Source: Frankia alni ACN14a (lineage in GTDB: Bacteria > Actinomycetota > Actinomycetes > Frankiales > Frankiaceae). From it: DNA of 64,000 nt. Positions 25,676 to 34,150 of the stretch are shown here, one piece after another. The stretch is from NCBI RefSeq assembly GCF_000058485.1, contig NC_008278.1, forward strand, positions 3,838,962-3,902,961, given 5' to 3'. The stretch's first letter is position 1; each line of letters opens with the position of its first letter. A program made the translations under genes and the position numbers. The notes beneath the pieces are model-generated. The model saw only the letters and a list, made by a program, of their open reading frames with translations, did not search any database and was not told the origin of the DNA.

Positions 25676-26344
25676 GTGCCGGCGGGATGGGCCCCAGTGG
25701 CTGAGGCGGTGCTCCGGCTTGCCGCCGACGACCCGGACCGCGCCGAGCGGGAGCGTCGCGCGATCATCCGTGCCGCCCACCGGCTGATCGGCCGGGAGGG
25801 GCGCGCGGCGACGCCGCTGGAGGACATCCTGCGCGGCGCCGGGGTGAACAGGCGCACCTTCTACCGGCACTTCCCGTCCAAGGACGCGCTGGTCCTGACC
25901 ATGCAGCGGGAGGCCGCCGCCGGGGTGCGCGACAGCCTGCGGGCGGCGGTGCGCGAGGCCGGCGACGCCCGGGCCGCCGCCGTGGCGTGGATCGAGGAGC
26001 TGCTCGCGATCGGCTGGGACGAACGCGCCAGCCGGGACGGGCGGACGTTCATGACCCCGGAGGTCGGTCTCGTCGTCGGCATCGCCGACGCCCTGGAGGA
26101 CATCTACGCCGAGCACCGGGGCATCCTCGCGGAGGTCCTCGCCGCCGGGCGCACCGACGGCAGCCTGCCCGCCGCGCAGCCGGAGTGGGACGCGCTGGCC
26201 ATCCACGCCGTCGTCGTGCGCTACCTGGAGATGCGGGCGCGCGGGCGGCTGGACCGGCCCTACGCCGCGGTGGTGGACGACGTCGTCCGCCGGTTCCTCC
26301 CGCCGTCGCCCGAGGCCGCCGGGCTGACCGGCACGCCGGGCTGA
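25676..26344 (+). CDS. TetR/AcrR family transcriptional regulator
   Basis: 222 residues from a GTG at 25676; the start is uncertain because the ribosome site is weak and the frame is open further upstream. DNA-binding part: R-R-A-I-I-R-A-A-H-R-L-I-G-R-E-G, then L-E-D-I-L-R-G-A-G-V-N-R-R-T-F-Y-R-H-F-P-S-K. C-terminal half is unremarkable. Divergent from another TetR gene and upstream of the prenyltransferase gene. Its target is not evident. Confidence 0.85.
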   Translation: MPAGWAPVAEAVLRLAADDPDRAERERRAIIRAAHRLIGREGRAATPLEDILRGAGVNRRTFYRHFPSKDALVLTMQREAAAGVRDSLRAAVREAGDARAAAVAWIEELLAIGWDERASRDGRTFMTPEVGLVVGIADALEDIYAEHRGILAEVLAAGRTDGSLPAAQPEWDALAIHAVVVRYLEMRARGRLDRPYAAVVDDVVRRFLPPSPEAAGLTGTPG

Positions 26345-26395
26345 CGCGGCGCCGGGCTGACCGGCTGGCTGGGCTGACCGGGGGCTGGGCTGATC
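26321..26395. repeat. 16/17-bp tandem repeat at gene end
   Basis: About five imperfect copies of a unit GGGCTGACCGGCTGGCT. The array starts in the last codons of the TetR gene, includes its stop and runs into the intergenic region. Confidence 0.65.
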
Positions 26396-26518
26396 CCCCC
26401 TGGTCGCGAACCCGCCCCGGACGATGGTCACGTTGGGCGGGTATCGTCACCATCCCGGTCGGTACCGGCCGGGAGTCGAGCCGCGCCGCGCGCGGACGTC
26501 GACCGTAGGGGAGTACAC

Positions 26519-27295
26519 ATGACGCCGGGTCCTCTTCTCTACGCGCTCTACAGCCGGCGGCTGCGCCGGCAGGTCATGGCCGGCCCGCTGCCGGCCCACG
26601 TCGGCCTGGTCATGGACGGCAACCGCCGCTGGGCCCGCGAGATGGGCCTGGCCAACCCCAGCCTGGGCCACCGCTACGGCGCCGAGCACGCCGAGGACGT
26701 GCTGTCCTGGTGCGAGGCCGTCGGCATCCGCCACGTCACCGTGTTCGTCTGCTCGACCGAGAACCTCCAGCGCCGCGGCGACGCCGAGGTCGCCTTCCTC
26801 ATGCAGGTCATCGAGCAGGTCGTCAGCGACCGGCTCGCCCGGCCCGACGCCCGCTGGCAGGTCCACCTCGCCGGCATGCTCGACGCGCTGCCCGACAGCA
26901 CCGCGCGGGTGCTCAAGGACGCCGTCGAGACGACCCGCACCGTCACGACCGGGTTCCACGTCACCCTCGCCGTCGGCTACGGCGGGCGGCAGGAGGTCAT
27001 CGAGGCGCTGCGCGAGCACCTGTACGAACGCGCCGAGGCCGGCGACTCCCTCGCCGACGCCGCCGCCTCGCTGAGGATGGACGACATCGCCCGCCACCTC
27101 TACACCGCCGGGCAACCCGACCCGGACCTGGTGATCCGGACCTCCGGCGAGCAGCGGATGTCGAACTTCCTGCTCTGGCAGAGCGCCTACTCGGAGCTGT
27201 ACTTCTGCGAGGCCTACTGGCCCGCGTTCCGCGAGATCGACTTCCTGCGCGCCCTGCGCAGCTTCGCCGCCCGCGGCCGGCGCCACGGCGCCTGA
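26519..27295 (+). CDS. Short-chain cis-prenyltransferase (Z-farnesyl-diphosphate-synthase-like)
   Basis: 258 residues of the UppS family. The catalytic aspartate is D33 in V-M-D-G-N-R-R-W-A. C-S-T-E-N-L-Q-R, V-G-Y-G-G-R and the C-terminal P-D-P-D-L-V-I-R-T-S-G-E-Q-R are intact. The length, the N-terminal Y-x-R-R-L-R and the ending F-A-A-R-G-R-R-H-G resemble the mycobacterial short-chain Z-FPP synthase (Rv1086 type) more than the long-chain enzyme. It supplies the starter for polyprenyl phosphate carriers of cell wall synthesis. Start ATG follows a GGGGAG site. Confidence 0.88.
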   Translation: MTPGPLLYALYSRRLRRQVMAGPLPAHVGLVMDGNRRWAREMGLANPSLGHRYGAEHAEDVLSWCEAVGIRHVTVFVCSTENLQRRGDAEVAFLMQVIEQVVSDRLARPDARWQVHLAGMLDALPDSTARVLKDAVETTRTVTTGFHVTLAVGYGGRQEVIEALREHLYERAEAGDSLADAAASLRMDDIARHLYTAGQPDPDLVIRTSGEQRMSNFLLWQSAYSELYFCEAYWPAFREIDFLRALRSFAARGRRHGA

Positions 27296-27331
27296 GCAGC
27301 CGCCCGCCGGCCGGGCACCGGGCGGCACATA

Positions 27332-27346
27332 TGGCAGAAACTGCCA
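27332..27346. promoter_or_regulatory. Candidate operator TGGCA-N5-TGCCA (BKACE gene)
   Basis: Perfect palindrome TGGCAGAAACTGCCA, 46 bases before the ATG of the BKACE gene. The same half-sites with the same spacing occur upstream of mftA (31089-31103) and mftD (36157-36171), so one regulator may act on all three. Confidence 0.65.
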
Positions 27347-27392
27347 TGGGCTGCTAGCGTCACCATCCTTCGTGAACTGAAGGAGAGTGGCC

Positions 27393-28292
27393 ATGACTCC
27401 CACGTCCCATCCGGCTCCGGTCGTCCTCGAGGCGGCGATCTCCCCCCTGCGCGACGGCCGGCAGCTGCAGACCACCGAGGAGCTCATCGACGAGGCCCGG
27501 CAGTCCCTGGCCGCCGGGGCCGGCGTCATCCACCATCACCACAACTTCCGGCTGACCCGCGACGAGGCCGTCGCCCAGGTCCTGCGCATCCAGCGCGAGG
27601 TGCTCGCGACCTTCCCGCACGCCTGCCTCTACAACGACTACCTGCGCGGCGAGCAGGTCATGGCCGAGAAGAACGCCCACCTGCCGGCGCTGGCCCACGC
27701 CGGCCTGCTCACCATGGCGGCGCTGGACCCGGGGCTGACGCAGTTCGCCGTGCTCGACGAGGACGGGCTGCCGTCGCGCCACCGGCAGGGCGGCGCCGAC
27801 TACGCGGCCGCGCACGAGGTCGTCGCGTTCGCCCGTCGCACCGGCGCCGCGCTGAGCATCGGGATCTACGACCCGAGCAACCTGCGCTGGACCCTCGCCT
27901 ACGAGGCCAGGGGCATGTTCCCGGCCGGCTCCGTCATCAAGCTGTACTTCGGCGGCCAGTACCTGATCAACGGGGCGCCGACCGCGGGTTTCGGCCTGCC
28001 CCCCACCAGACAGTCCCTCGACATGTACCTGTCGATGATGGCGGGCTCCACCCTGCCGTGGGTGGTCAGCATCCAGGGCGGTGTGCTGCTCGAGTCCGAG
28101 CTGGCCCGCTACGCCCTGGAACGCGGCGGCCATCTCCGGGTCGGCATCGAGGACATGGCCGGGCTCAACCCGATGACCAACCGGGAGACCGTCGAGGCCG
28201 CGGCCGCGCTGGCGGCCGAGGTCGGCCGGCCGGTGGCGACCGGCGCCGAGGCGAAGGCCGTCCTGCGGGGCATCCGGGCCGCGGCGGCCTGA
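27393..28292 (+). CDS. BKACE family beta-keto acid cleavage enzyme
   Basis: 299 residues of the 3-keto-5-aminohexanoate-cleavage-type family, which splits beta-keto acids with acetyl-CoA. The N-terminal E-A-A-I-S-P-L-R and the zinc-binding cluster at residues 47-50 (four His in a row) are seen, and G-I-E-D near the end. ATG at 27393 was chosen over a GTG at 27387 because AAGGAG then has a proper 7-base spacing. The promoter holds a TGGCA-N5-TGCCA palindrome shared with mycofactocin promoters. The exact keto acid cannot be predicted. Confidence 0.88.
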   Translation: MTPTSHPAPVVLEAAISPLRDGRQLQTTEELIDEARQSLAAGAGVIHHHHNFRLTRDEAVAQVLRIQREVLATFPHACLYNDYLRGEQVMAEKNAHLPALAHAGLLTMAALDPGLTQFAVLDEDGLPSRHRQGGADYAAAHEVVAFARRTGAALSIGIYDPSNLRWTLAYEARGMFPAGSVIKLYFGGQYLINGAPTAGFGLPPTRQSLDMYLSMMAGSTLPWVVSIQGGVLLESELARYALERGGHLRVGIEDMAGLNPMTNRETVEAAAALAAEVGRPVATGAEAKAVLRGIRAAAA

Positions 28293-28325
28293 CCTCTCAT
28301 CCCCCGTCCCTGTCCGCCGTCCCTG

Positions 28326-29006
28326 TCAGGCCCTCCCCGCGTCCGTGCTCTCCCGGACCGGGGCCGGAGGCGGTGAGCCGGGGGCGGTGAACAGCCCGGG
28401 ACCCACCATCGCCAGGGCGGTGGCGAACAGCTCGGCGGGACTCTCGCCGTGGCCCGCCTCGCCGTAGTCCACGGTCGACAGCCGGGCGGCCGCCGAGACC
28501 ACCGCGGCGGCCAACGCGGCCTGGTGGGAGCGCGGGTCGAGGCCCAGCCGCGCCGCGATGGCGTCCGCCCACAGCCGCTCGCTGTCGGCCATGATCTGGA
28601 ACCACTGGGCCCGGAAGCCTTCGGAGGTGCGCAGCACCCGGTACAGCTGCCGGAGCTGCTCGACGTGGGTGGCCGCCCAGGAGGCGGCCCAGATGACCGC
28701 CAGCGAGGTCTGCAGCGGCTCGCCGGGTGGCCGCTCGGTCAGCTCGGTGGCGATCCGCGCGGCCCCCGCGGTCAGGAAGGGCCGCACGACGTCCTCCTTG
28801 CGGGGGAAGTAGCGGTAGAAGGACCGCTCCGAGACGCCGGCGTGCGCGGCGAGCTCCCGGATGGTGAAGTCGTTCGTGCCGCGCTCGACGAACAGCTCGA
28901 CGACGGCCCGGGAGGCGGCCAGCATCGCCTGTTCCTTGGCCTCGACCACCTCACGGGCCGTGCGGGCCGGCGGCTGTGTCTCGGCGCCTCGCTGGGGCCG
29001 GCTCAT
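28326..29006 (-). CDS. TetR/AcrR family transcriptional regulator
   Basis: 226 residues. DNA-binding part: A-A-S-R-A-V-V-E-L-F-V-E-R-G, F-T-I-R-E-L-A-A-H-A-G-V-S-E-R-S-F-Y-R-Y-F-P-R-K. Ribosome site GGAGGT lies 8 bases before the ATG. It lies between the BKACE gene and the mycofactocin locus, both of which carry the TGGCA-N5-TGCCA palindrome, so it is the best local candidate for the protein that binds that site. That assignment is inference. Confidence 0.9.
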   Translation of the reverse strand: MSRPQRGAETQPPARTAREVVEAKEQAMLAASRAVVELFVERGTNDFTIRELAAHAGVSERSFYRYFPRKEDVVRPFLTAGAARIATELTERPPGEPLQTSLAVIWAASWAATHVEQLRQLYRVLRTSEGFRAQWFQIMADSERLWADAIAARLGLDPRSHQAALAAAVVSAAARLSTVDYGEAGHGESPAELFATALAMVGPGLFTAPGSPPPAPVRESTDAGRA

Positions 29007-29110
29007 CCGTGTTCACCTCCGCGTCTCGTAGGCAGCGACGGTAACAAGTCGGTCCGCGGGCCAGGACGGGCCGCGGCCCGCGACGGTGGACTGCGCGAGG
29101 TTCGAGCCCG

Positions 29111-29145
29111 TTGACAGGCTTCCGGGGCCCATGGTTGTCTCTGCG
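29111..29145 (+). promoter_or_regulatory. Promoter of the leader-peptide transcript
   Basis: A perfect -35 hexamer TTGACA at 29111-29116 with a weak -10 (about TTGTCT) 18 bases on. It lies 85 bases before the leader peptide start. Confidence 0.4.
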
Positions 29146-29200
29146 TCCTTGCGGTGTCCGTCCGAAGGGCCGGGCCCCCGATCGCGGGGAAGGAGGCAGC

Positions 29201-29341
29201 GTGGCGCAGCCGTCCCGCCGCCCCACCGCGACCGCACGCCGCCGCGCGCTCATGATGTTCTCGCGTCGGCACATCGACCTGCAGCGGGTCACCAGCTGCC
29301 TGTGTCCCGGCGGGTGTCGCGAGGAGCGGCCCGGCGCCTGA
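29201..29341 (+). CDS. Cysteine-type regulatory leader peptide
   Basis: 46 residues from a GTG with AGGAGG 4 bases upstream. The core R-R-H-I-D-L-Q-R-V-T-S-C-L-C-P is the actinobacterial leader peptide pattern (R-R-H-I/V-D-L-x-R-V-x-S, ending in Cys), known to sit before sulfur-uptake and cysteine genes and to control them by ribosome stalling when cysteine is low. An ATG inside at 29251 could also serve. A 7-bp hairpin (29349-29367) directly follows the stop. The genes it should control are broken (see ABC and LLM remnants). Confidence 0.75.
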   Translation: MAQPSRRPTATARRRALMMFSRRHIDLQRVTSCLCPGGCREERPGA

Positions 29342-29348
29342 GCGGACC

Positions 29349-29367
29349 GGCCGTCCTCGTGACGGCC
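29349..29367 (+). promoter_or_regulatory. Hairpin after leader peptide
   Basis: GGCCGTC-CTCGT-GACGGCC, seven perfect pairs, starting eight bases after the leader stop. It is placed where an attenuation or ribosome-site-hiding stem would be expected. No T-run follows, so factor-dependent termination or translation control is more likely than a simple terminator. Confidence 0.4.
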
Positions 29368-29507
29368 GTCCCGGACCCGCCGGCCACTCTCCCCGCCTCA
29401 TTCCCGCCCGCCGCCAGGCCGCCGCCACGGCACCGACGCCGCGACGCCCTCGATCCACCGGCCCGCCCTGCCTGCGCCGATCCGCACCGGCCTGCGCGGC
29501 CGCGGCG

Positions 29508-30032
29508 GTGGCGGACCCGGCGGTGGCGGACTCGGCGGTGGCGGGCCGGGCCGTGGCGGGCCTGTTGGCCCTGCGTGGGCTGCGGGTGTCGTACCGCGCG
29601 CGGCGGCGCGGTCGAGGCGGTGCGCGGCGTCGACCTCGACGTCCACCCCGGCGAGATCGTCGCCCTGGTCGGCGAGTCGGGGTCGGGCAAGTCGACCACG
29701 GCCCGGCTCGTGCTGCGCCTGGCCGAGCCGGGTGCCGGGCGGATCGTCTTCGACAGCGAGGACGTCACCGCCGCCCGCGGCGCCCGCCTGCGCGCCCTGC
29801 GCCGCCGGGCACAGCTGATCTACCAGAACCCCTACGCCTCGCTGAACCCGCGGTTCTCCGTCGCCGAGGTGATCACCGAGCCGCTGCGGGTGTTCCGCGT
29901 CGGCGACCGGGCCTCGCGCCTGGCTCGCGCCCGCGCGCTGCTCGACCGGGTCGCGCTGCCGGCCGCGACGCTGCACCGCCGCCCCCCGGAGCTCTCCGGC
30001 GGGCAGCGTCAGCGGGTCGCGATCGCCCGGGG
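29508..30032 (+). pseudogene. Truncated ABC transporter ATPase (oligopeptide/DppF type)
   Basis: The frame first reads L-L-A-L-R-G-L-R-V-S-Y, then a one-base shift near 29600 moves the match into the next frame: A-V-E-A-V-R-G-V-D-L, the Walker A loop G-E-S-G-S-G-K-S-T, Q-N-P-Y-A-S-L-N-P and the signature L-S-G-G-Q-R-Q-R-V-A-I-A-R-G. There the match stops, so Walker B and everything after are gone, and a monooxygenase sequence begins at once. Two lesions mean no active ATPase. The type is the peptide/nickel-like ATPase with a signature Q-R-Q-R. Confidence 0.75.
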
Positions 30033-31031
30033 CTGTCGTTCCTCACGCCGGGCAACTATCCGGACGACGACCCCCGCGCGGGCCTGGAGGACACCCTGCG
30101 GCTGTTCGAGTTCGCCGAACGGCTCGGCTTCGACGGCGCCTGGATCCGCCAGCGGCACCTCGAGCACGGGGTGTCCTCGGCGGCGGTGTTCCTCGCGGCC
30201 GCCGGCCAGCGGACCCGGCGGATCCAGCTCGGCACCGCGGTCATCCCGATCGGGTACGAAAGCCCGTTCCGGCTGGCCGAGGATCTCTCCCTCGCCGACG
30301 TGCTGTCCGGCGGGCGGCTACAGGTGGGACTCAGCGCCGGTACCCCGCCGCACGCCGAGCTGCTCGCCGACCTCGTCTTCGACGGCGACTGGCGTGGTTT
30401 CGACCTGTCCTACGGGCGCATCGCCCGGCTGCGCGACAACCTGCTCGGCGGCCGTCTCGGCGACGCCGACACCGTCATCCAGTCCCCGGGCAACGGCCAG
30501 CGTCCCCGTCTGCAGCCGCACGCACCCGGCCTCGCCGACCGGCTCTGGTACGGCGGGGGCAGCCTGCGCTCGGTGCGCTGGACCGGCGAGAACGGCCTGA
30601 ACCTGCTCTCGGGAAACATCGTGTCCGGTGAGGGGACGGACGACTTCGTGACCGCGCAGCGGACCCTCATCCGTGAGTACCGCCGCCTGATCGGCGCCGA
30701 CCGGCCGGCGCGGGTGGCCCTCGGCCGGGTCGTCGTGCCCTTCGACAGCGCCGACCGCGCCACCCGGGAGCGTTACCGGGTGTACGCCGCCGCCCGCCAC
30801 GAGCGCACCCTGCGCCCGCACGGCGAGCGACGGACCCTGTTCGCCCCCGACCTCGTCGGCGACGCGCAGCGGATCCTCGACGGGCTGCGGGCCGACGCGG
30901 CGGTGGGGGAGGTGACCGAGCTGCGGGTGGAGCTGCCGTACGAGTTCGACCGCCGCGACTACGAGCAGGTCCTCCACGACGTGGCGCACACCGTCGCCCC
31001 GGCCCTCGGCTGGCGCCCCCCACCGGCCTGA
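30033..31031 (+). pseudogene. LLM FMN-dependent monooxygenase lacking its start (CE1758-like)
   Basis: About 332 codons of a luciferase-like monooxygenase: L-S-F-L-T-P-G-N-Y-P-D-D-D-P, W-I-R-Q-R-H-L-E-H-G-V-S-S-A, L-G-T-A-V-I-P-I-G-Y-E-S-P and S-G-G-R-L-Q-V-G-L-S-A-G. It resembles the CE1758 group of FMN monooxygenases that often goes with sulfur-related ABC transporters. The first residues and start codon are missing at a junction with the ABC fragment. The frame is open back to a GTG at 29508, so a 507-residue hybrid could be made, whose first part is out-of-frame ABC sequence. The catalytic body looks intact. Confidence 0.7.
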
Positions 31032-31088
31032 CCGTCCCCCCACCTCGACCCGGGCCGACCTGCCCGTTCTGGTCCGACATCTTCCCTT

Positions 31089-31103
31089 TGGCACTCGGTG
31101 CCA
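31089..31103. promoter_or_regulatory. Candidate operator TGGCA-N5-TGCCA (mftA promoter)
   Basis: TGGCACTCGGTGCCA, perfect 6-bp arms around a 3-bp centre, 74 bases before the mftA start. The identical 15-mer is present upstream of mftD, 5.07 kb away. Confidence 0.75.
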
Positions 31104-31177
31104 TTACAGTCGTCTGCGCGGCGGGACCACGCGACACCGGTTCCGGACCCGGTCAGCTCTAGCGATGGGGAGTGCTC

Positions 31178-31288
31178 ATGGAGGAGTCAGTGCAGGTCGA
31201 CCAGGCCGTCGAGGCGTCCGCGGAGCCGGTCGTGGCGGACCTCCTCGTCGAGGAGGTCTCCATCGACGGCATGTGCGGCGTCTACTGA
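31178..31288 (+). CDS. mftA: Mycofactocin precursor peptide
   Basis: 36 residues: an acidic leader and the strictly conserved end I-D-G-M-C-G-V-Y. MftC decarboxylates and cyclises the last Val-Tyr pair; after cleavage the dipeptide-derived core becomes mycofactocin, a redox cofactor. GGGGAG lies a few bases before the ATG. It is followed 8 bases later by mftB. The gene is short enough to be missed by automatic annotation. Confidence 0.95.
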   Translation: MEESVQVDQAVEASAEPVVADLLVEEVSIDGMCGVY

Positions 31289-31296
31289 GCGCCGAC

Positions 31297-31614
31297 GTGA
31301 CGGACGAGCGCGGCGCGGCCGGCCTCCCGCCGGCCGCCGCCGCGTTCGACCTGGACCGGGCCTGGCGGCTGCATCCCCAGGTGTCCGTGCGGCCGGAGTC
31401 GTTCGGGGCGCTGCTCTACCACTTCGGCACCCGCAAGCTGTCGTTCCTCAAGGAACCCGGGCTGCTGGCGCTGGTGGAGGCCCTGCCGGCGCATGCCAGC
31501 GCGCGGGCCGCGGCGGACGCCGTCGGGCTGCCCGCCGCGGATCTCGGCCGCTACCAGCGGGCGCTGGCGACCCTCGCCGCGTCCTCCATGATCGTCGAGG
31601 GGAGCACCCCGTGA
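31297..31614 (+). CDS. mftB: Mycofactocin precursor-binding chaperone MftB
   Basis: 105 residues. After a variable N-terminus it has W-R-L-H-P-Q-V-S-V-R-P-E-S-F-G-A-L-L-Y-H-F-G-T-R-K-L-S-F-L, the typical RiPP recognition fold (PqqD-like) of MftB. It holds the MftA leader and presents it to the radical SAM enzyme. Start GTG at 31297; its stop overlaps the mftC start. Confidence 0.92.
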   Translation: MTDERGAAGLPPAAAAFDLDRAWRLHPQVSVRPESFGALLYHFGTRKLSFLKEPGLLALVEALPAHASARAAADAVGLPAADLGRYQRALATLAASSMIVEGSTP

Positions 31615-32885
31615 CCTCCGCCGCCCCGGCGCGTCTCGTCGACCACTTCGCCCGCGGACTCGCCGCTCCCATCTGTCTGACGTGGGAGCTCACCTACGCC
31701 TGCAACCTGGCCTGCCGGCACTGCCTGTCCAGCTCCGGACGGCGTGACCCCCGCGAGCTGACGACCGCAGAGTGCCGCGCGGTCATCGACGAGCTCGAAC
31801 GCATGCAGGTCTTCTACGTCAACATCGGCGGCGGTGAACCGACCGTGCGCGCCGACTTCTGGGAGCTGGTCGACTACGCCACCGCCCACCACGTCGGCGT
31901 GAAGTTCTCCACCAACGGCGTGCGGATCACCCCCGAGGTCGCCACCCGGCTCGCCGCCAGCGACTACGTCGACGTGCAGATCTCCCTCGACGGTGCGACC
32001 GCCGAGATCAACGACGCGGTGCGCGGCGCCGGCTCGTACGACACCGCCGTGCGCGCGATGGCGAACCTGGCCGAGGCGGGCTTCCGCGGGTTCAAGCTGT
32101 CCGTCGTCGTCACCCGGGCGAACGTCGGCCAGCTCGACGCCTTCGCCGCGCTGGCGGACCGCTACGGCGCCCAGCTGCGGCTGACCCGGCTGCGTCCGTC
32201 CGGGCGCGGCGCCGACGTGTGGGACGAGCTGCACCCGACCGCCGCCCAGCAGCGTGAACTCTACGACTGGCTCGTCGCCGCCGGCGAGAACGTCCTGACC
32301 GGCGACTCCTTCTTCCACCTGTCCGCCTACGGCCAGGCGCTGCCGGGGCTGAACCTCTGCGGAGCCGGCCGGGTGGTGTGCCTGATCGACCCGGTCGGCG
32401 ACGTCTACGCCTGCCCGTTCGCCATCCACGACGAGTTCCTCGCCGGCAACGTGCGCGACGCCGGCGGCTTCACCGGGGTGTGGCGGACCTCGGAGCTGTT
32501 CGCGGCGCTGCGCGAGCCGCAGTCCGCCGGGGCGTGCGCGTCCTGCGGGCACTTCGACGCCTGCCAGGGCGGCTGCATGGCGGCGAAGTTCTTCACCGGC
32601 CTGCCGCTCGACGGCCCCGACCCGGAGTGCGTGGTCGGCCACGGCGTCGACGCGCTGCTCGCCCGAGGGGACACCGCCCCGCCGAAGCCGTCGGTCGACC
32701 ACTCCCGCACGGTCGTGCGGGCCGCCGGGCGCCGCGGCGGCAGCGGGCCGGTGCCGGTGACGATCGGCCGCGCGCCGAGCGTGCTGTCCCCGGCGCTGCC
32801 GCCGGTCAGCGCCTGCCAGGAGGATCCCCTCGCCGGCTTCGACCCGGCCGCCGCCGGCCTGCCCGCTGCCGGAGCCGCGCGTTGA
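31611..32885 (+). CDS. mftC: Mycofactocin radical SAM maturase MftC
   Basis: 424 residues. The radical SAM iron-sulfur site is C31-x3-C35-x2-C38 (Y-A-C-N-L-A-C-R-H-C), followed by G-G-G-E-P. The C-terminal SPASM domain has C-G-A-G-R-V-V-C, D-V-Y-A-C-P-F and C-A-S-C-G-H-F-D-A-C-Q-G-G-C for extra clusters. It converts the C-terminal Val-Tyr of MftA. About 75 residues after the last cysteine cluster form a Pro/Ala-rich tail longer than I expect for the family. GTG start overlaps mftB. Confidence 0.95.
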   Translation: MTSAAPARLVDHFARGLAAPICLTWELTYACNLACRHCLSSSGRRDPRELTTAECRAVIDELERMQVFYVNIGGGEPTVRADFWELVDYATAHHVGVKFSTNGVRITPEVATRLAASDYVDVQISLDGATAEINDAVRGAGSYDTAVRAMANLAEAGFRGFKLSVVVTRANVGQLDAFAALADRYGAQLRLTRLRPSGRGADVWDELHPTAAQQRELYDWLVAAGENVLTGDSFFHLSAYGQALPGLNLCGAGRVVCLIDPVGDVYACPFAIHDEFLAGNVRDAGGFTGVWRTSELFAALREPQSAGACASCGHFDACQGGCMAAKFFTGLPLDGPDPECVVGHGVDALLARGDTAPPKPSVDHSRTVVRAAGRRGGSGPVPVTIGRAPSVLSPALPPVSACQEDPLAGFDPAAAGLPAAGAAR

Positions 32886-32938
32886 CGGGTGTCAACCGAA
32901 CGGGTGGTCGTCGTCGCCGGGCTCGTTAGCATGACCGC

Positions 32939-33295
32939 ATGGTCCCGATGCCGCCGGACGCGGTGAGCTGCCAGGCGCTCACCCCGGTCTTCGCCCTGCT
33001 GGGCAAGCGGTGGAGCGGGCTGATCATCGGCACGCTGCTGGCCGGGCCGGCCCGCTTCTCCGAGATCGCGAAGCTGGTGCCCGGGGTGAGCGAGCGGATG
33101 CTGTCCGGGCGCCTGGCCGAGCTGTCCCAGGCCGGGCTGGTGGAGCGCGAGGTCCTCGACGGCCCGCCGCTGGCCACCCGCTATCGGCTGACCTCCTGCG
33201 GCGAGGCGCTGCGCCCGGCGCTGCACGCCCTGGAACTGTGGGCGCAGGAGCATCTCGTCCACGCCGACCCGCGGGCGGCCTCCGGTTGCGGCTGA
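32939..33295 (+). CDS. HxlR family transcriptional regulator
   Basis: 118 residues. Winged-helix motifs: L-G-K-R-W-S-G-L-I-I-G-T-L-L-A-G-P-A-R-F, and S-E-R-M-L-S-G-R-L-A-E-L for the recognition helix. A cysteine at residue 11 (V-S-C-Q-A-L) sits where many HxlR/HypR proteins have their redox-sensing cysteine. It follows mftC by 53 bases and may be an insertion in the original mft gene order; its target is unknown. Confidence 0.87.
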   Translation: MVPMPPDAVSCQALTPVFALLGKRWSGLIIGTLLAGPARFSEIAKLVPGVSERMLSGRLAELSQAGLVEREVLDGPPLATRYRLTSCGEALRPALHALELWAQEHLVHADPRAASGCG

Positions 33296-33303
33296 GCCAC
33301 GAC

Positions 33304-33345
33304 GTCCGGGCATGCGAACGCCGGGTCCGGGCATGCGAACGCCGG
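33304..33345. repeat. 21-bp direct repeat
   Basis: Two exact copies of GTCCGGGCATGCGAACGCCGG directly after the HxlR gene. No coding role seen. Confidence 0.75.
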
Positions 33346-33437
33346 GGCGGACCGGGGACGTCCCGGCCGGCCCCGGTGCCGTGGCGTGCTGGGGCTTGTG
33401 GTGCTGTGGTGCTGTGCAGCGTGGCTTTGCGGGTGGG

Positions 33438-34001
33438 TCAGGGAGCGATGAACTGCAGGTCGAGCTCGATCTTCACCTTGTCGGCCAGGGCGAGCTTGCC
33501 GGCACCGAGCGGCATGTTGAAGTTGATGCCGTAGTCACTGCGCTTGATCTCGCCGGTCGCCGAGAACCCGGAGCGGACGCGGCCGTCGGCCGGGTGGGTG
33601 TCGACGCCGTAGAACTCCACCGCGAACGTGACCGGCTTGGTGACGCCGTTGATGCTCAGGTCGCCGGTGAGCTCGTACTCCTCGCCGCTACCGGAGATCG
33701 AGGTCGAGACGAAGGTCATCGCCGGGTGCGCGGCCAGGTCGAAGAAGTCGGTGGAACGCAGGTGCGCGTCCCGGTCGGCCTGGTTGGTGTTGATCGACGC
33801 CAGGTCGATCGAGGCGTCGACGGCGACCGACTGGAGCGACTCGCCGACGGCGAGGGTCGCCGAGAACGTGTCGAACCGGCCGCGGACGTTGGTGACGCCG
33901 AGGTGGCGGATCTGGAAGGTGACACTGGAGTGGGCCGTGTCGAGCGTCCAGGTACCGGGGACGAGCGGCAGCGGTGCGAGCTCGGACGAGGGGGCGGTCA
34001 C
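33438..34001 (-). CDS. YceI family lipid-binding protein
   Basis: 187 residues. The family pattern is clear: W-T-L-D-T-A-H-S-S-V-T-F-Q-I-R-H-L-G, V-R-G-R-F-D, H-P-A-M-T-F-V-S, and G-D-L-S-I-N-G-V-T-K-P-V. YceI proteins are small lipocalin-like barrels that bind polyisoprenoids or other long amphiphiles. No signal peptide is seen, so it may stay in the cytoplasm. The GTG at 34001 has GGAGGT just upstream. Its place between mftC and mftD has no known link with mycofactocin. Confidence 0.93.
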   Translation of the reverse strand: MTAPSSELAPLPLVPGTWTLDTAHSSVTFQIRHLGVTNVRGRFDTFSATLAVGESLQSVAVDASIDLASINTNQADRDAHLRSTDFFDLAAHPAMTFVSTSISGSGEEYELTGDLSINGVTKPVTFAVEFYGVDTHPADGRVRSGFSATGEIKRSDYGINFNMPLGAGKLALADKVKIELDLQFIAP

Positions 34002-34150
34002 GGGACCTCCAGGGGCGGTCGGGCCGGAACACCGTTGCGGCTGCAACGGTGGGCGTACGAAACGATAGTGGCTAACGAAATGCAAGTCACCGGGGGGCCG
34101 GGCTCGAGCCGCCCTGGCGCCCGGCGCCGACCCGCGAGAGGGTCGGCGCC

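Noticed and set aside
28326-29006. Naming this TetR as MftR
   Set aside because: It is near the mft genes but separated by the leader/ABC/LLM locus, and no specific MftR feature could be recognised; kept as a generic TetR.
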